Below are positions 44,923-55,030 of a DNA stretch of 64,000 bases, piece after piece. Source of the DNA: Pseudarthrobacter sp. NIBRBAC000502772 (lineage in GTDB: Bacteria > Actinomycetota > Actinomycetes > Actinomycetales > Micrococcaceae); assembly GCF_006517235.1 (NCBI RefSeq), contig NZ_CP041188.1, positions 2,232,001 to 2,296,000 of the forward strand. Reading direction: 5' to 3'. Position numbers and translations under genes: made by a program. The stretch's first letter is position 1; each line of letters starts with the position of its first letter. The notes under the pieces were generated by a model that worked only from the letters and a program-made list of their open reading frames with translations, made no database searches and was not told the DNA's origin.

Positions 44923-47900
44923 GTGCGCCCGGACTTTCCGGCCGGACCGGCCACACGCTCCGCCATCTACTGGCTTGGCCTGCTGGCAGCGCTGAAGGCG
45001 CTGTCACTGGTCCTGATGGGGCAGGCCGTGGCTGCCATGCTGGCCGGGCTGGCCACCGGGAACGGGTCGTGGGCCGAGCAGCTGCCCTGGGGCCTGGCGG
45101 GAGTTGTCCTAAGGTCCGCCACTGTCTGGGCCCAGGGCATCGCCGCGCGCCGCGCCGCGTTGGGCATCAAGGAGGAACTCCGCTCCGAGCTGCTGGCCCG
45201 GGCCCTGCGGAACGGTGCCCGGAGCACCGGTCCGGCCGACGGCGGGCTGGCCGTCCTGGCTACGCGCGGGCTGGATGCGCTGGACAGCTACTACACGCAG
45301 TTCCTCCCCGCTCTGGTGAACTGCGCCGCGATCCCGCTGCTGCTCGGGGCCCGCATCCTGTTCACTGACTGGGTCAGCGCGGTGGTGATTGTCCTGACAG
45401 TTCCGCTCGTTCCGCTGTTTATGGTGCTGATTGGCCGCTACACCGAGGACCATGTCCGCGAGGCCCAGGAAACCCTGGCCCGGCTGTCCGCACACATGCT
45501 GGAACTGGCCAAGGGCCTTCCCGTGCTGGTGGGGCTGGGCCGTGCCACCGCGCAGCGCAAGGCCCTGGAGGAGATCTCGGAGGAATACCGCGCCAGGACC
45601 ATGGGGACGCTGCGCACCGCATTCCTGTCCGCACTGGCGCTGGAACTGATCGCAACCATTTCCGTAGCAGTGGTTGCCGTATTCATCGGCGTCCGCCTTG
45701 TGCACGGCGACATGCCGCTTGAAGCCGGCCTCCTGGCGCTGATTCTTGCGCCGGACTGCTACCTGCCGCTGCGCGAGCTGGGCACCGCCCACCACGCCAG
45801 TGATGACGGCCGGGCGGCCCTCGCCGAGACCAGGAAGGTCACCGATGCACCAGAGCCGCAGCCGCTGCCCGTACAGGGACGCGAAGCTGCCGCGTCCGAC
45901 GGCGGCAGCCGGGGTTCCGTGCCCGGGTCCGGGGGAGTGACGGTCACCGACCTCAGTGTCACGTACTCCGGACGGTCCGCTCCCGCCGTCGGGCCGTTAA
46001 CGTTCACTGCCCCGCACGGGCTGATCACCGCCCTGGACGGTCCCAGCGGCGCCGGCAAAAGCACCGTCCTTGGCGTGCTGGCCGGGACCATCGGGGACGG
46101 CGGCGGAACCACAGTTTCCGGCCGCCTCTCCGGCCTGGCACGCGACGCGGTCGCCTGGGTCCCGCAGCATCCGGTGATGGTGGCGGACTCCGTGCTTGAG
46201 GAGGTCATGCTGTACCTCGGCGGCGGAACGCACCACGATACTCAGGTAGCCGAGGCAGCTAAGGATTGCCTGGCCGCTGCGGCTGCCGGGCACCTTGCCG
46301 GCCACCATCCGGCCGAACTGAGCCCGGGCGAGCTGCGGCGCGTTGCGCTGGCCCGCGGCCTGGCCCGCATCAAGTCCGGTGCCACTTTGCTGCTTCTCGA
46401 CGAGCCCACCGCGCACCTTGACGGCGTGTCGGCGGCGCTGGTGCAGGACTCGATCCGTGCGCTCCGGGGCCAGGTCACCGTCATCCTGGTGGCCCACGAC
46501 AAGCAGACCCGCGAGGTGGCTGACCACCTGGTACCTGTTTCCGCCCACGGCATCACAGCGCCCTCCGACGGAGTTGTGCTGTCAGCAGGGACAGGGCCGT
46601 CCGGAACCGTGTGCGACGGAACCGGGGCCATTGTGGAGCAAGAGCATGCCCCGGAAATTTCCGGGCGTCGCCCGGCGAGGACGCAGAACCTTGCCGCCGC
46701 GGATCTCCGGCCAAGCAGGACTGCCCGCCTCGTGGCCGGCCTGCTGGCACCGGTGGCTGGCCGGTTCACCGGCGCCGCCGTGGTGGGCACTTTTGCCGCC
46801 CTTTTCGCCGTTGCCCTGTCCGGCCTCTCCGGCTGGCTCATCATCAGGGCCAGCGAACAGCCGCCCATCCTGTACCTGCTCACTGCCATCGTCGGGGTGC
46901 GGTTCTTCGGGATCGGGCGCGCCGTCCTGCGCTACTGGGAACGGCTCCTGCTGCACGATGCCGTCTTCGGCGCCCTCACCCGCCTGCGCGGCCGGCTATG
47001 GGAATCACTGAGCCGCAAGGCACTTTCACTGCGGCGGCTCCTGCAGGGCGGCAACGTCCTGGGTACGGTGATTGACGACGTCGACACCGTCCGCGACCTG
47101 CTGCCGCGGGTTGTCCTGCCGCCGGCGACGGCGCTCGCCGTGGCCGGTTCGGCGCTGGTGGCAAGCGCCCTCGTGGCGCCTGCCGCGCTGCCGGCCGTTG
47201 CCTTGGCAGCAGCTGTATGTCTGTTCGTGGCGCCGTCTGCCGCCCTGTGGGGGGACCGCCGCTCGGCCACAGCGGAACAGAGCCTGCGGGCAGGCGTCCT
47301 GCGGCGCACGTCCGCCGCGCTGGATGCCCGGGCGGAGCTGCACGCGAACGGCATCGCTGCAACAGTCCTGGACGCGCTGCGCTCCGAGGACCGCCTGGCC
47401 ACCCGGGCATCGCAGCGTTCCGCCTGGGCCGAAGGTCTCGGCCAGGCCATCACCGTCGCCGCCTGCGGCACCGCCGCCTTGGGTGCTGCCGTGCTGACCG
47501 CACCCCAGGTGCTGGCAGGAACCATGGAGCCCGCCACCGCCGCGGTTGTTGTCCTGCTGCAGCTTGCACTCGTGGAACCGTACGCGGCGATGACGACGGC
47601 GGTGCGCCAGTACCCGGCGCTACGCAGCGTTATGCGCCGGGTCGGTGAGTCAGGGGTGCTGGATGGCGGCGCCACGGAAACCGGGGCCGGCGACGGCCTG
47701 CATGCTGTCCCCGCCCGTTCCGGTGCCGCCCCGGGGGTTGAACTGGAAGGCGTCGGGGCGGCCTGGCCCGGCGGGGAACCCGTGTTCTCGGGGATCTCCG
47801 CAACGGCCGGACCCGGCACGTGGCTGGCGGTAACCGGGCCGTCCGGCGCGGGGAAATCCACGCTGCTCGCCGTCCTGCTGGGATTCCTGCCCGCCGCCAC

Positions 47901-48399
47901 GGGCCGGGCCGCGGTGACCGGCACGGCGGCCTGGTGCCCGCAGGAGGCACACCTGTTCGATTCGACGCTGCGGGGCAACCTGATGCTGGGCGTCCCCTCC
48001 GCAGCGGCGGTGCCTAGTGCTGATGCGCCTGCCGCCGGTGAAGCCGAGCTGGAAGCGGCGCTGGCCGCCGTCGGCCTCAGCGCCCTGGTGTCGCGGCTGC
48101 CGGCCGGGCTGGACACCCGGATCGGGCCGGGTGGTTCCTTCCTCAGCGGCGGCGAGCGGCAACGGCTGGCCGTGGCGCGGACCCTGCTGACGGGGGCCGA
48201 GGTTATCCTGCTCGATGAGCCCACGGCTCATCTGGACGCACAGTCAGGACGGGAAATGCTGGCAGACCTCCGCGTCGGCCTGAAAGACCGCACGGTGGTC
48301 ATGGTCACCCACAATCCGGCCGACATCCAGCCGGATGACACCCGGCTGGAGCTCTCGGCGGTGTCCCGGACGGGCCCGGCTGCTTCGCTGGTGGGTTGA
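44923..48399 (+). CDS. cydDC: Fused CydD-CydC thiol reductant ABC exporter
   Basis: 1158 residues carrying both halves of the CydDC transporter, which exports cysteine/glutathione-like thiols and is needed for cytochrome bd assembly. The CydD-like half (about 1-560) has six helices and an ATPase with Walker A GPSGAGKST at 373-381, LSPGELRRVALARG and LLLLDEPTAHLD. The CydC-like half (about 590-1158) has a second exporter domain and ATPase with Walker A at 972-980, FLSGGERQRLAVARTLL and ILLDEPTAHLD. In E. coli these are two genes; the single fused frame is a known actinobacterial variant. GTG start 6 nt after cydB, so translationally coupled. Confidence 0.95.
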   Translation: MRPDFPAGPATRSAIYWLGLLAALKALSLVLMGQAVAAMLAGLATGNGSWAEQLPWGLAGVVLRSATVWAQGIAARRAALGIKEELRSELLARALRNGARSTGPADGGLAVLATRGLDALDSYYTQFLPALVNCAAIPLLLGARILFTDWVSAVVIVLTVPLVPLFMVLIGRYTEDHVREAQETLARLSAHMLELAKGLPVLVGLGRATAQRKALEEISEEYRARTMGTLRTAFLSALALELIATISVAVVAVFIGVRLVHGDMPLEAGLLALILAPDCYLPLRELGTAHHASDDGRAALAETRKVTDAPEPQPLPVQGREAAASDGGSRGSVPGSGGVTVTDLSVTYSGRSAPAVGPLTFTAPHGLITALDGPSGAGKSTVLGVLAGTIGDGGGTTVSGRLSGLARDAVAWVPQHPVMVADSVLEEVMLYLGGGTHHDTQVAEAAKDCLAAAAAGHLAGHHPAELSPGELRRVALARGLARIKSGATLLLLDEPTAHLDGVSAALVQDSIRALRGQVTVILVAHDKQTREVADHLVPVSAHGITAPSDGVVLSAGTGPSGTVCDGTGAIVEQEHAPEISGRRPARTQNLAAADLRPSRTARLVAGLLAPVAGRFTGAAVVGTFAALFAVALSGLSGWLIIRASEQPPILYLLTAIVGVRFFGIGRAVLRYWERLLLHDAVFGALTRLRGRLWESLSRKALSLRRLLQGGNVLGTVIDDVDTVRDLLPRVVLPPATALAVAGSALVASALVAPAALPAVALAAAVCLFVAPSAALWGDRRSATAEQSLRAGVLRRTSAALDARAELHANGIAATVLDALRSEDRLATRASQRSAWAEGLGQAITVAACGTAALGAAVLTAPQVLAGTMEPATAAVVVLLQLALVEPYAAMTTAVRQYPALRSVMRRVGESGVLDGGATETGAGDGLHAVPARSGAAPGVELEGVGAAWPGGEPVFSGISATAGPGTWLAVTGPSGAGKSTLLAVLLGFLPAATGRAAVTGTAAWCPQEAHLFDSTLRGNLMLGVPSAAAVPSADAPAAGEAELEAALAAVGLSALVSRLPAGLDTRIGPGGSFLSGGERQRLAVARTLLTGAEVILLDEPTAHLDAQSGREMLADLRVGLKDRTVVMVTHNPADIQPDDTRLELSAVSRTGPAASLVG

Positions 48400-48405
48400 G
48401 TCCCC

Positions 48406-48924
48406 TCAGCCGTCCACATCGTGGAGGTGATGGACGACGTCGTGCAGGAAGTACTGGGCCAGCGTCAGGACCGTGAATTCGGAACCGTTGCTCCGCCGTC
48501 CCCGCCGTCCCCACTCTGACTCCCGGACGCCGGCGAAGGACTCGGCAATCTGCTTGCCCTCGGCCGTCAGTTCGGCGCTGACCACGGCGGGATCGGCATT
48601 GGCGTAATCCTTATCGACTGCCGTTTGGTCCTGGTCCCAGCTCTCAAACCGGGCGCCGTCGGCGTCGAGCATAAGGTTCAGCCGCTGGTCGAACAGCGTG
48701 AAGACGTCGCGGACGTGGCAGGCATATTCCAGCGCCGACCACGTGCTGTCATCCGGGCGTTCTGAAACGTCAGGCCGGCGGAGGACGGCCCGCCAGCGCG
48801 GGAGCATGTTTTCCACGCTGCCCGGCACCGTGGCCGGTGTGGCGGTGACAGCGTCGAAGGAGCACTCGGGGCACGGCCGGGAGAGGACCCAGGTCCAGTC
48901 CTTTTCATCAGGAATGATAGGCAT
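48406..48924 (-). CDS. DinB superfamily protein
   Basis: 172 residues of the DinB/mycothiol-dependent maleylpyruvate isomerase-like four-helix fold. The metal-site histidines are probably in EYACHVRDVFTLFDQRL (helix 2) and in the C-terminal QYFLHDVVHHLHDV triad. An early CPECSFDAV with a CxxC pair is typical of one DinB subfamily in Micrococcaceae. Members are thiol-dependent S-transferases or of unknown role. It ends 6 nt from the cydDC stop (convergent) and starts 9 nt from the end of parC, in the parC orientation, so it may be co-transcribed with parC. Confidence 0.85.
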   Translation of the reverse strand: MPIIPDEKDWTWVLSRPCPECSFDAVTATPATVPGSVENMLPRWRAVLRRPDVSERPDDSTWSALEYACHVRDVFTLFDQRLNLMLDADGARFESWDQDQTAVDKDYANADPAVVSAELTAEGKQIAESFAGVRESEWGRRGRRSNGSEFTVLTLAQYFLHDVVHHLHDVDG

Positions 48925-48933
48925 GGCAGCAGT

Positions 48934-51444
48934 CTAGGACGGATCGCTCCAAGCCATGGCCGGACCCACCGCGTCCACTGCCTGGGACAGCGGAATCCCC
49001 GAACCGTCGCGCCGGCCGTGCTCCTGCGGCAGCGACCTGGCAATACCGGCGAGCGATGAGGCCTTCGCGGGGCCGTGCCCGGCCCACGCCAGCAGCAGCG
49101 TGTCTTCGCCCTTGAGGAACCTGTGGGCGCGAACGCCGGCTGTTGCACGGCCCTTGGCAGGGTATTCGGCGAAGGCCGTCACTTTCGCCGCACCCGGAGC
49201 GGTGCCCGGCAGGGCGCCGCTCGTGCCGGCAATAGTGACCACCACGGCGTCGTCGTCGGCGGCGGTGACCGCCCCGAAGAACAACACCTGGTCCCCGGCG
49301 CCGAGCTTGATACCCACCATGCCGCCTGCCGTCCGGCCCTGGGCCCGAACGTTGGCGGCGCTGAAACGGAGCAATTGAGCCTCACGGGTCAGGAACACCA
49401 GATCGGTCTCCTCAGACCCGGCCGGCGCCACACCCACCACCTCGTCCTTGTCCTTGAGCGCAATGACTTCCCAGTCCTCGCGGTTCAGGGGGTAATCGGG
49501 CTGGACCCGCTTGACCACACCCTGGGCGGTGCCGATGGCCAGGACTTCATCCAGCGGGGCGAACGCCACCAGCGCTTCACCCTTCAGCAGCGTGAGGAAA
49601 TCCTTGGCCGGAACACCGCCGGCGAGGTTGGGCAGGCCGGACATCGGCGGCAGCACCGGCATGTCCATGACCTGAAGCCGCAGCATCCGGCCCTGCGAGG
49701 TGACCGCCGCTATTTCCCCGCGGGCCGAAGTCTTGACCACTGAACGGAAGACGTCGTGCCTGGCCCGCGGCCCGGACTCGGCGAGGGGCTCCTGGTTGGA
49801 CGTGCGCGCGATCTGGCCCGACGCCGTCAGGATGGCCCAGCAGGGATCGTCCGAGATCTCCAGGGCGAGCGGCGCGGCCTGGCCCTTGCCGTTGGGGGCG
49901 GCCGCCAGGGCTGCCGCCACGGTGGGGGAGACGGCCTCGGATTCGAGCAGGACCGTCCGCCGCGGAGTGCCGTATTTTTCGGCGATTTCGCCGAGTTCGG
50001 AGGACACAAGTCCGCGCAGCCGCTCCTCGGAGCCGAGGATGGCTTCCAGTTCCGCGATCTCGCGGCGCAGCTCCTCCTGCTCCTTTTCAAGCTCGATCCG
50101 GGAGTACTTGGTCAGCTGCCGCAGCCGCAGTTCCAGGATGTAGTTGGCCTGGATCTCGGAAAGATCGTAGATGGACATCAGCCGGACCCTGGCCGCCGCC
50201 ACCTCATCCGAGGAGCGGATGATCTGGATGACCTCATCGATGTCCACGATGGCGATCAGGAGGCCCTCCACCAGGTGCAGGCGGTCCTTCTTCTTACCCA
50301 GCCGGAACGACGTCCGCCGGCGCACCACATCGATCCGGTGCTCCACGTACACGGAGAGCAGCTTTACCAGGCCGAGGGTCTGCGGCTGGCCGTCCACCAG
50401 CGTCACGTTGTTGATGCCGAAGGAATCCTCCATCGGCGAGTAGCGGTAGAGCTGCTGGAGCACGGCGTTCGGGTTGAACCCGTTTTTCAGCTCGATGACC
50501 AGGCGCAGGCCATGCTGGCGGTCCGTCAGGTCAACGATGTCACTGATCCCGGTCAGTTTCTTGCCATTGACGGCGTCCTTGATCTTCTCGATCACCTTTT
50601 CGGGACCCACCATGTAGGGAAGCTCGGTGACCACCAGGCCGGTGCGCCGGGCCGAGAGCTGCTCGATCTCCACCTTCGCCCGGGTCTTGAAGGAACCGCG
50701 TCCGGTGGCGTAGGCGTCCCGGATGCCGTCCAGGCCCACGATCCGGCCGCCGGTTGGCAGGTCCGGCCCCGGTACAAAGCGCATGAGGTCATCGAGGGTC
50801 GCGTCCGGGTGGGCGATCAGGTGCCGCGCGGCGGAGATGACCTCCACCAGGTTATGCGGGGCCATGTTGGTGGCCATCCCGACGGCGATGCCCGTGGCGC
50901 CGTTGACCAGCAGGTTGGGGAACGCGGCCGGGAGGACATCCGGCTGGGTCAGCTGGTTGTCGTAGTTGGGGACAAAGTCCACCACGTCTTCGTCGAGGTG
51001 GTCGGTCAGCGTCAGGGCTGCTGCCGCGAGCCGGGCCTCCGTGTACCGGGGGGCCGCGGGACCGTCGTCGAGGGAGCCGAAGTTGCCGTGGCCGTCAATC
51101 AGCGGCAGGCGCAGCGAGAAGTCCTGGGCCATCCGCACCATGGCGTCATAGATGGCGGTATCGCCGTGGGGGTGGAGCTTGCCCATGACCTCGCCCACCA
51201 CCCGGGCGCTCTTGACGTGGCCGCGGTCCGGACGCAGGCCCATCTCACTCATCATGTACAGGATCCGGCGCTGGACCGGCTTGAGCCCGTCCCGGGCATC
51301 AGGCAGGGCCCTGGAGTAGATCACCGAATACGCATACTCCAGGAAGGAGCCTTCCATCTCGGACGTGACATCGATGTCCACGATGTTCTCGACGAAATCC
51401 TTGGGTGCGTCCCCGGCAGGGGCTGGGCTTTGGCGGCGGGCCAT
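48934..51444 (-). CDS. parC: DNA topoisomerase IV subunit A
   Basis: Breaks and rejoins DNA in topoisomerase IV together with ParE. 836 residues: the winged-helix/tower core has the catalytic Tyr134 in [10 protein letters not shown], and the quinolone-determining region is [12 protein letters not shown] (Thr96 and Asp100 occupy the usual Ser/Asp positions). The coiled-coil tower holds the [21 protein letters not shown] helix, and a degenerate C-terminal beta-pinwheel ends in [13 protein letters not shown] canonical GyrA-box is not evident, supporting ParC over GyrA. It is separated from parE by the blaI and cyd genes, unlike the adjacent parEC pairs of many bacteria. The start ATG is followed by [10 protein letters not shown]. 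Confidence 0.93.
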   Translation of the reverse strand: MARRQSPAPAGDAPKDFVENIVDIDVTSEMEGSFLEYAYSVIYSRALPDARDGLKPVQRRILYMMSEMGLRPDRGHVKSARVVGEVMGKLHPHGDTAIYDAMVRMAQDFSLRLPLIDGHGNFGSLDDGPAAPRYTEARLAAAALTLTDHLDEDVVDFVPNYDNQLTQPDVLPAAFPNLLVNGATGIAVGMATNMAPHNLVEVISAARHLIAHPDATLDDLMRFVPGPDLPTGGRIVGLDGIRDAYATGRGSFKTRAKVEIEQLSARRTGLVVTELPYMVGPEKVIEKIKDAVNGKKLTGISDIVDLTDRQHGLRLVIELKNGFNPNAVLQQLYRYSPMEDSFGINNVTLVDGQPQTLGLVKLLSVYVEHRIDVVRRRTSFRLGKKKDRLHLVEGLLIAIVDIDEVIQIIRSSDEVAAARVRLMSIYDLSEIQANYILELRLRQLTKYSRIELEKEQEELRREIAELEAILGSEERLRGLVSSELGEIAEKYGTPRRTVLLESEAVSPTVAAALAAAPNGKGQAAPLALEISDDPCWAILTASGQIARTSNQEPLAESGPRARHDVFRSVVKTSARGEIAAVTSQGRMLRLQVMDMPVLPPMSGLPNLAGGVPAKDFLTLLKGEALVAFAPLDEVLAIGTAQGVVKRVQPDYPLNREDWEVIALKDKDEVVGVAPAGSEETDLVFLTREAQLLRFSAANVRAQGRTAGGMVGIKLGAGDQVLFFGAVTAADDDAVVVTIAGTSGALPGTAPGAAKVTAFAEYPAKGRATAGVRAHRFLKGEDTLLLAWAGHGPAKASSLAGIARSLPQEHGRRDGSGIPLSQAVDAVGPAMAWSDPS

Positions 51445-51555
51445 AGGGCTGGTGGATCCTTCTGGGTTACGGGTGGTGCTGTGGTCTGGGCGCAGGTGTG
51501 GAGGATAACTTCGGGCACACGGCCTGCACCGTCAGTTTGTGGTTAGGCTAAGCCT

Positions 51556-54240
51556 ATGGTGGATCAGCCCGGGGACGGCGAATATCCGGAACATTGGGAA
51601 GCCGATGTCGTGCTCCGCGACGGCGGCACAGCCCATCTGAGGCCCATCCACCCCAGCGATGCGGACGCGGTCCAGGCTTTCCACGCCGGGCAATCGCAGA
51701 ACTCAATCTACATGCGCTTCTTCGCATTCAAGGCCCGGCTGTCCAGCAAGGAGCTCAAGCGCTTCACCGAAGTGGACTACAAGGACCGGGTTGCCCTGGT
51801 GATCACCTTCGGCGGCGAAATCCTGGGGATCGGCCGCTACGACAGGCTGGATGACCCCCTCGAAGCCGAAGTTGCGTTCAACATCGCCGACGCCCACCAG
51901 GGCCGGGGAATCGGCTCAATCCTGCTCGAACACCTTGCCGCAGCCGCCCACGAAAACGGGATCCGCCGCTTCAGCGCCGAAGTGCTGCCTGAAAACCGCA
52001 AAATGCTGATGGTGTTCGCCGACGCCGGCTACGACGTCAAACGCCATTTCGACGACGGCGTGGTGAGCCTGGAGTTCAACATCGACCCCACCGAAAAGTC
52101 CCGGGCGGTGATGGAGTCACGCGAGCACCGCGCCGAGGCGAGGAGCGTCCGGGACCTGCTGGCACCTTCGTCCATTGCAGTCATCGGCGCGAGCCGCAAG
52201 TGGGGGACCGTGGGGTACCAGCTGCTCGAACACATCATTGAAGGCGGTTTTTCCGGGCAGGTCTACGCCATCAACCCGGAGGCACTGGAGCTCGCCGGAA
52301 TGCTGTCCTTCAGCCGGATTTCCGAGATCCCGGAGCCGGTGGGGCTGGCCGTGATCGCCGTCCCGTACGAGGAAGTGGCCACCGTGGTTGACCAGTGCGC
52401 CGCGGCCGGGGTCAAGGGGCTGGTGATTGCCTCCGCGGGCTTCGCGGACGACGGCGAACGCGGCCTCACCCGCCAGCGCAACCTGGTCCGCAAGGCCCGG
52501 GCCAACGGCATGAGGGTGATCGGGCCCGCGTCCCTGGGGATCGTGAACACCCATCCCGACGTGAAACTGAACGCCTCCATGGCGCCCTCACTGCCGCGGC
52601 GCGGGGGCCTGGGCCTGTTCAGCCAGTCGGCGGCGATCGGTGTTTCCCTCTACGCGGCGTCTCACCGCCGCCGGCTGGGCCTTTCCACGTTCCTGTCGGC
52701 GGGCAACCGCGCGGACGTCTCCGGCAACGACATGATGCAGTTCTGGGAGGACGACGCCGACACCGCCGCGGTAGGCCTCTACCTGGAGTCGATCGGGAAC
52801 CCCCGCAAATTCTCCCGGATCGCCCGGCGGCTCGCCCGCACCAAGCCCGTGGTGGTGGCCAAATCGGAAACCATGGGCCTGCGGCTGCCGCCCGGCCACG
52901 CCGTCCGGACCACCCAGGCGCCCGCCGGTGCGCTGGACGCCATGATGCGCCAGGCCGGCGTCATCCGGGTCGAGACCATCGAACAGCTGATGGACATCAC
53001 CCAGATAGTGTCCGGCCAGCCGCTCCCGGCGGGGCCCGGACTGGCCATTTTCAGCAACTCCCTGGCGCTGGGCAACGTGGTGGCGGACAGCGCCGAGGCC
53101 CACGGCCTGACCGTGGATGGCATCATCACGGACGTGGATCTCGACGCCGGCATGTCACTGGCGCTGCCGGCACTCCGCCACAGCCTCCAGGACACGCTCG
53201 CGTCCGACGCCGTCCACGCCGTGGTGGCCGCGCTGCTGCCGGTGCGTGGCCTGACCGTGGACCATATCGCCGAGGTCCTGGCCGAATGCTCGGCCGCCTC
53301 CGGAAAGCCGGTAGTCGCAGCCTTCACCGGCATCCTTGATCCCTCGATCTACGTGGAGGGCATGGTGGGAGGTGAGGGCCGGACAGTTCCATGCTTCTCG
53401 AACGCCGGTGCGGCTGTGGCGGCGCTCGCCGCCGTGGTGCGCTACGCGGAATGGGTGGCACGGGACCCCGGCCACTTTGTCCAACCTGACGGCTGCGATC
53501 CGGAAGCCGCACGGATCCTGCTGGATCAGCTTCTGCGCGATGTCCACGGGGAGCAGCTCAAGACCCTCGATCCGGGGTCCGCGGCAGAGCTGCTGGCGCA
53601 CTACGGCATTGCGGTGCTCCCGTCCGCAGGTTTCGACTCAGAGGACGAGGCGGTTGCTGCCGCCGGCAGGCTGGGCTGGCCGGTCGCGCTGAAAACCACC
53701 GACCCGGCGCTGCGCCACCGCCTGGACCTGGGCGGAGTCCGCCTCGACGTCGAGGATCCGGATTCCCTCCGCCGCAACATCGCGCAGATGCGGCGCTCAC
53801 TGGCACCCTACGGTTCGCCGGCCCTGGAGGTGCAGTCCATGGCGCCGGTGGGGCAGGCGTGCACGTTCCGGGCGATTGAGGATCCGCTGCTGGGACCGGT
53901 GGTCTCCTTCGGGCTCGCCGGGGACGCCGTCAACCTGCTGGATGACTGGGCACACCGCGTTCCTCCGCTGTCCGCGGCCGACGTGAAGGACTTCATCCGT
54001 GGGCCCCGGGCCGTACGCAAACTCTTCGGCTACCAGGGCCTTCCCGCCGTGGACATTGACGCCCTGGAGGAAGTCGCCGGGCGGTTGGCCTGGATGAAGG
54101 ACAACCACCCGGAAATAGCCCTGGTGGAATTCAACCCGGTCCTCTGCGGAACCCGGGGCGTGTCCATCCTGGCCGCTGATATCCGGATCGGCAACGCAGC
54201 CCAGCGTACCGACAGCGCCCGTCGGGCCATGCTGGGCTGA
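51556..54240 (+). CDS. GNAT-acyl-CoA synthetase fusion, Pat-like protein acetyltransferase
   Basis: 894 residues combining an N-terminal GNAT domain (about 10-170; acetyl-CoA loop HQGRGIGS near 116-123) with an ADP-forming acyl-CoA synthetase-like module: a CoA-binding Rossmann part (VIGASRKWGTVGYQLLEHI), succinyl-CoA ligase-like domains and an ATP-grasp-like C-terminus (EFNPVLCGTRGVS). Proteins of this architecture (PatA/Pat) acetylate lysines of AMP-forming acyl-CoA synthetases. Here the GNAT is N-terminal, as reported for some Streptomyces enzymes, whereas in enteric Pat it is C-terminal. ATG 51556 follows TAGGCT by 6 nt, so the mRNA is probably leaderless. The gene is divergent from parC. 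Confidence 0.9.
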   Translation: MVDQPGDGEYPEHWEADVVLRDGGTAHLRPIHPSDADAVQAFHAGQSQNSIYMRFFAFKARLSSKELKRFTEVDYKDRVALVITFGGEILGIGRYDRLDDPLEAEVAFNIADAHQGRGIGSILLEHLAAAAHENGIRRFSAEVLPENRKMLMVFADAGYDVKRHFDDGVVSLEFNIDPTEKSRAVMESREHRAEARSVRDLLAPSSIAVIGASRKWGTVGYQLLEHIIEGGFSGQVYAINPEALELAGMLSFSRISEIPEPVGLAVIAVPYEEVATVVDQCAAAGVKGLVIASAGFADDGERGLTRQRNLVRKARANGMRVIGPASLGIVNTHPDVKLNASMAPSLPRRGGLGLFSQSAAIGVSLYAASHRRRLGLSTFLSAGNRADVSGNDMMQFWEDDADTAAVGLYLESIGNPRKFSRIARRLARTKPVVVAKSETMGLRLPPGHAVRTTQAPAGALDAMMRQAGVIRVETIEQLMDITQIVSGQPLPAGPGLAIFSNSLALGNVVADSAEAHGLTVDGIITDVDLDAGMSLALPALRHSLQDTLASDAVHAVVAALLPVRGLTVDHIAEVLAECSAASGKPVVAAFTGILDPSIYVEGMVGGEGRTVPCFSNAGAAVAALAAVVRYAEWVARDPGHFVQPDGCDPEAARILLDQLLRDVHGEQLKTLDPGSAAELLAHYGIAVLPSAGFDSEDEAVAAAGRLGWPVALKTTDPALRHRLDLGGVRLDVEDPDSLRRNIAQMRRSLAPYGSPALEVQSMAPVGQACTFRAIEDPLLGPVVSFGLAGDAVNLLDDWAHRVPPLSAADVKDFIRGPRAVRKLFGYQGLPAVDIDALEEVAGRLAWMKDNHPEIALVEFNPVLCGTRGVSILAADIRIGNAAQRTDSARRAMLG

Positions 54241-54282
54241 CCGCGGTTAGCATGTCCCCGGCCGATCTGTGAAAATGGGGGG

Positions 54283-55029
54283 ATGAGCTCACAGCCTTCC
54301 CCGTCGACGCCTTCCACCTCCGGCAGTGACAGCCAGGCAACCCGCCCCCACAGCTCACACAGCCACACGCCCCAGGGCCAGAGCCTGGACGGTGCACTCC
54401 AGAAGGCTGGTTTCTACCCGCGCCTGGTGGCCGACGTCGTTGACGACGCCCTGGACGGCCGCGAATGCGTGGCCCACCTGGTGCACCTGGAAACCCACTT
54501 TGACCGGGCCGAAGTCCGCCGCCACATCACCGTGCTGGTCCTGACCTCAGACATGCTGGTGATCACCCACGTGGACGACCAGCAGCTCGATGAGGCCGGC
54601 GAACAGATCGTGGCCCAGATTTCCACCGAATCCGTGCCCGTCGCGCAGATCCGCTCCGTGGTCCTGAGCTACATGTACTCCCAGCCGCAGGACTACAAGC
54701 CCTCAGATCCGGTCCGGGAAGTCACCCTCGCGATTGCCTGGTCCGGCGGCCAGCGGCTGGACATGGGCCCCGCCAGCTGCGGAGACCCGCAATGCGAGGC
54801 AGACCACGGCTACAGCGGCACCATTGCCCAGGAGGACATCGTCCTGCGGATCAGCGCCGAAGCCGACGGTCTGCAGGCCGTCCAGGATGCCAAACTCTTT
54901 GCCCGCGCCCTGCGGGCCGTGAACACCGGTTCCACGGCTCCCGTGCCGCACGCCGGCCAGACGCTCCAGCCCCGGCCCCGGACGGGTGTGTTCGGAAACC
55001 GGCTCAGCCGCGGGCACCAGCAGCGCTGA
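54283..55029 (+). CDS. DUF5998 family protein
   Basis: 248 residues: a disordered Ser/His-rich N-terminus (about 1-35) and then a conserved domain with LVADVVDDALDGRECVAHLVHLETHFDR (two adjacent stretches), the hydrophobic strand HITVLVLTSDMLVITHVDD and PASCGDPQCEADHGYSG with a Cys pair. This is the actinobacterial DUF5998 family, of unknown function. A run of Gs directly before the ATG may act as the ribosome site. The next gene starts 1 nt after its stop, indicating a tight operon. Confidence 0.82.
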   Translation: MSSQPSPSTPSTSGSDSQATRPHSSHSHTPQGQSLDGALQKAGFYPRLVADVVDDALDGRECVAHLVHLETHFDRAEVRRHITVLVLTSDMLVITHVDDQQLDEAGEQIVAQISTESVPVAQIRSVVLSYMYSQPQDYKPSDPVREVTLAIAWSGGQRLDMGPASCGDPQCEADHGYSGTIAQEDIVLRISAEADGLQAVQDAKLFARALRAVNTGSTAPVPHAGQTLQPRPRTGVFGNRLSRGHQQR

Positions 55030-55030
55030 G

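Noticed and set aside
49756..51546. 596-codon frame opposite parC
   Set aside because: Antisense shadow created by GC-rich codons of parC; the parC frame has clear motifs.
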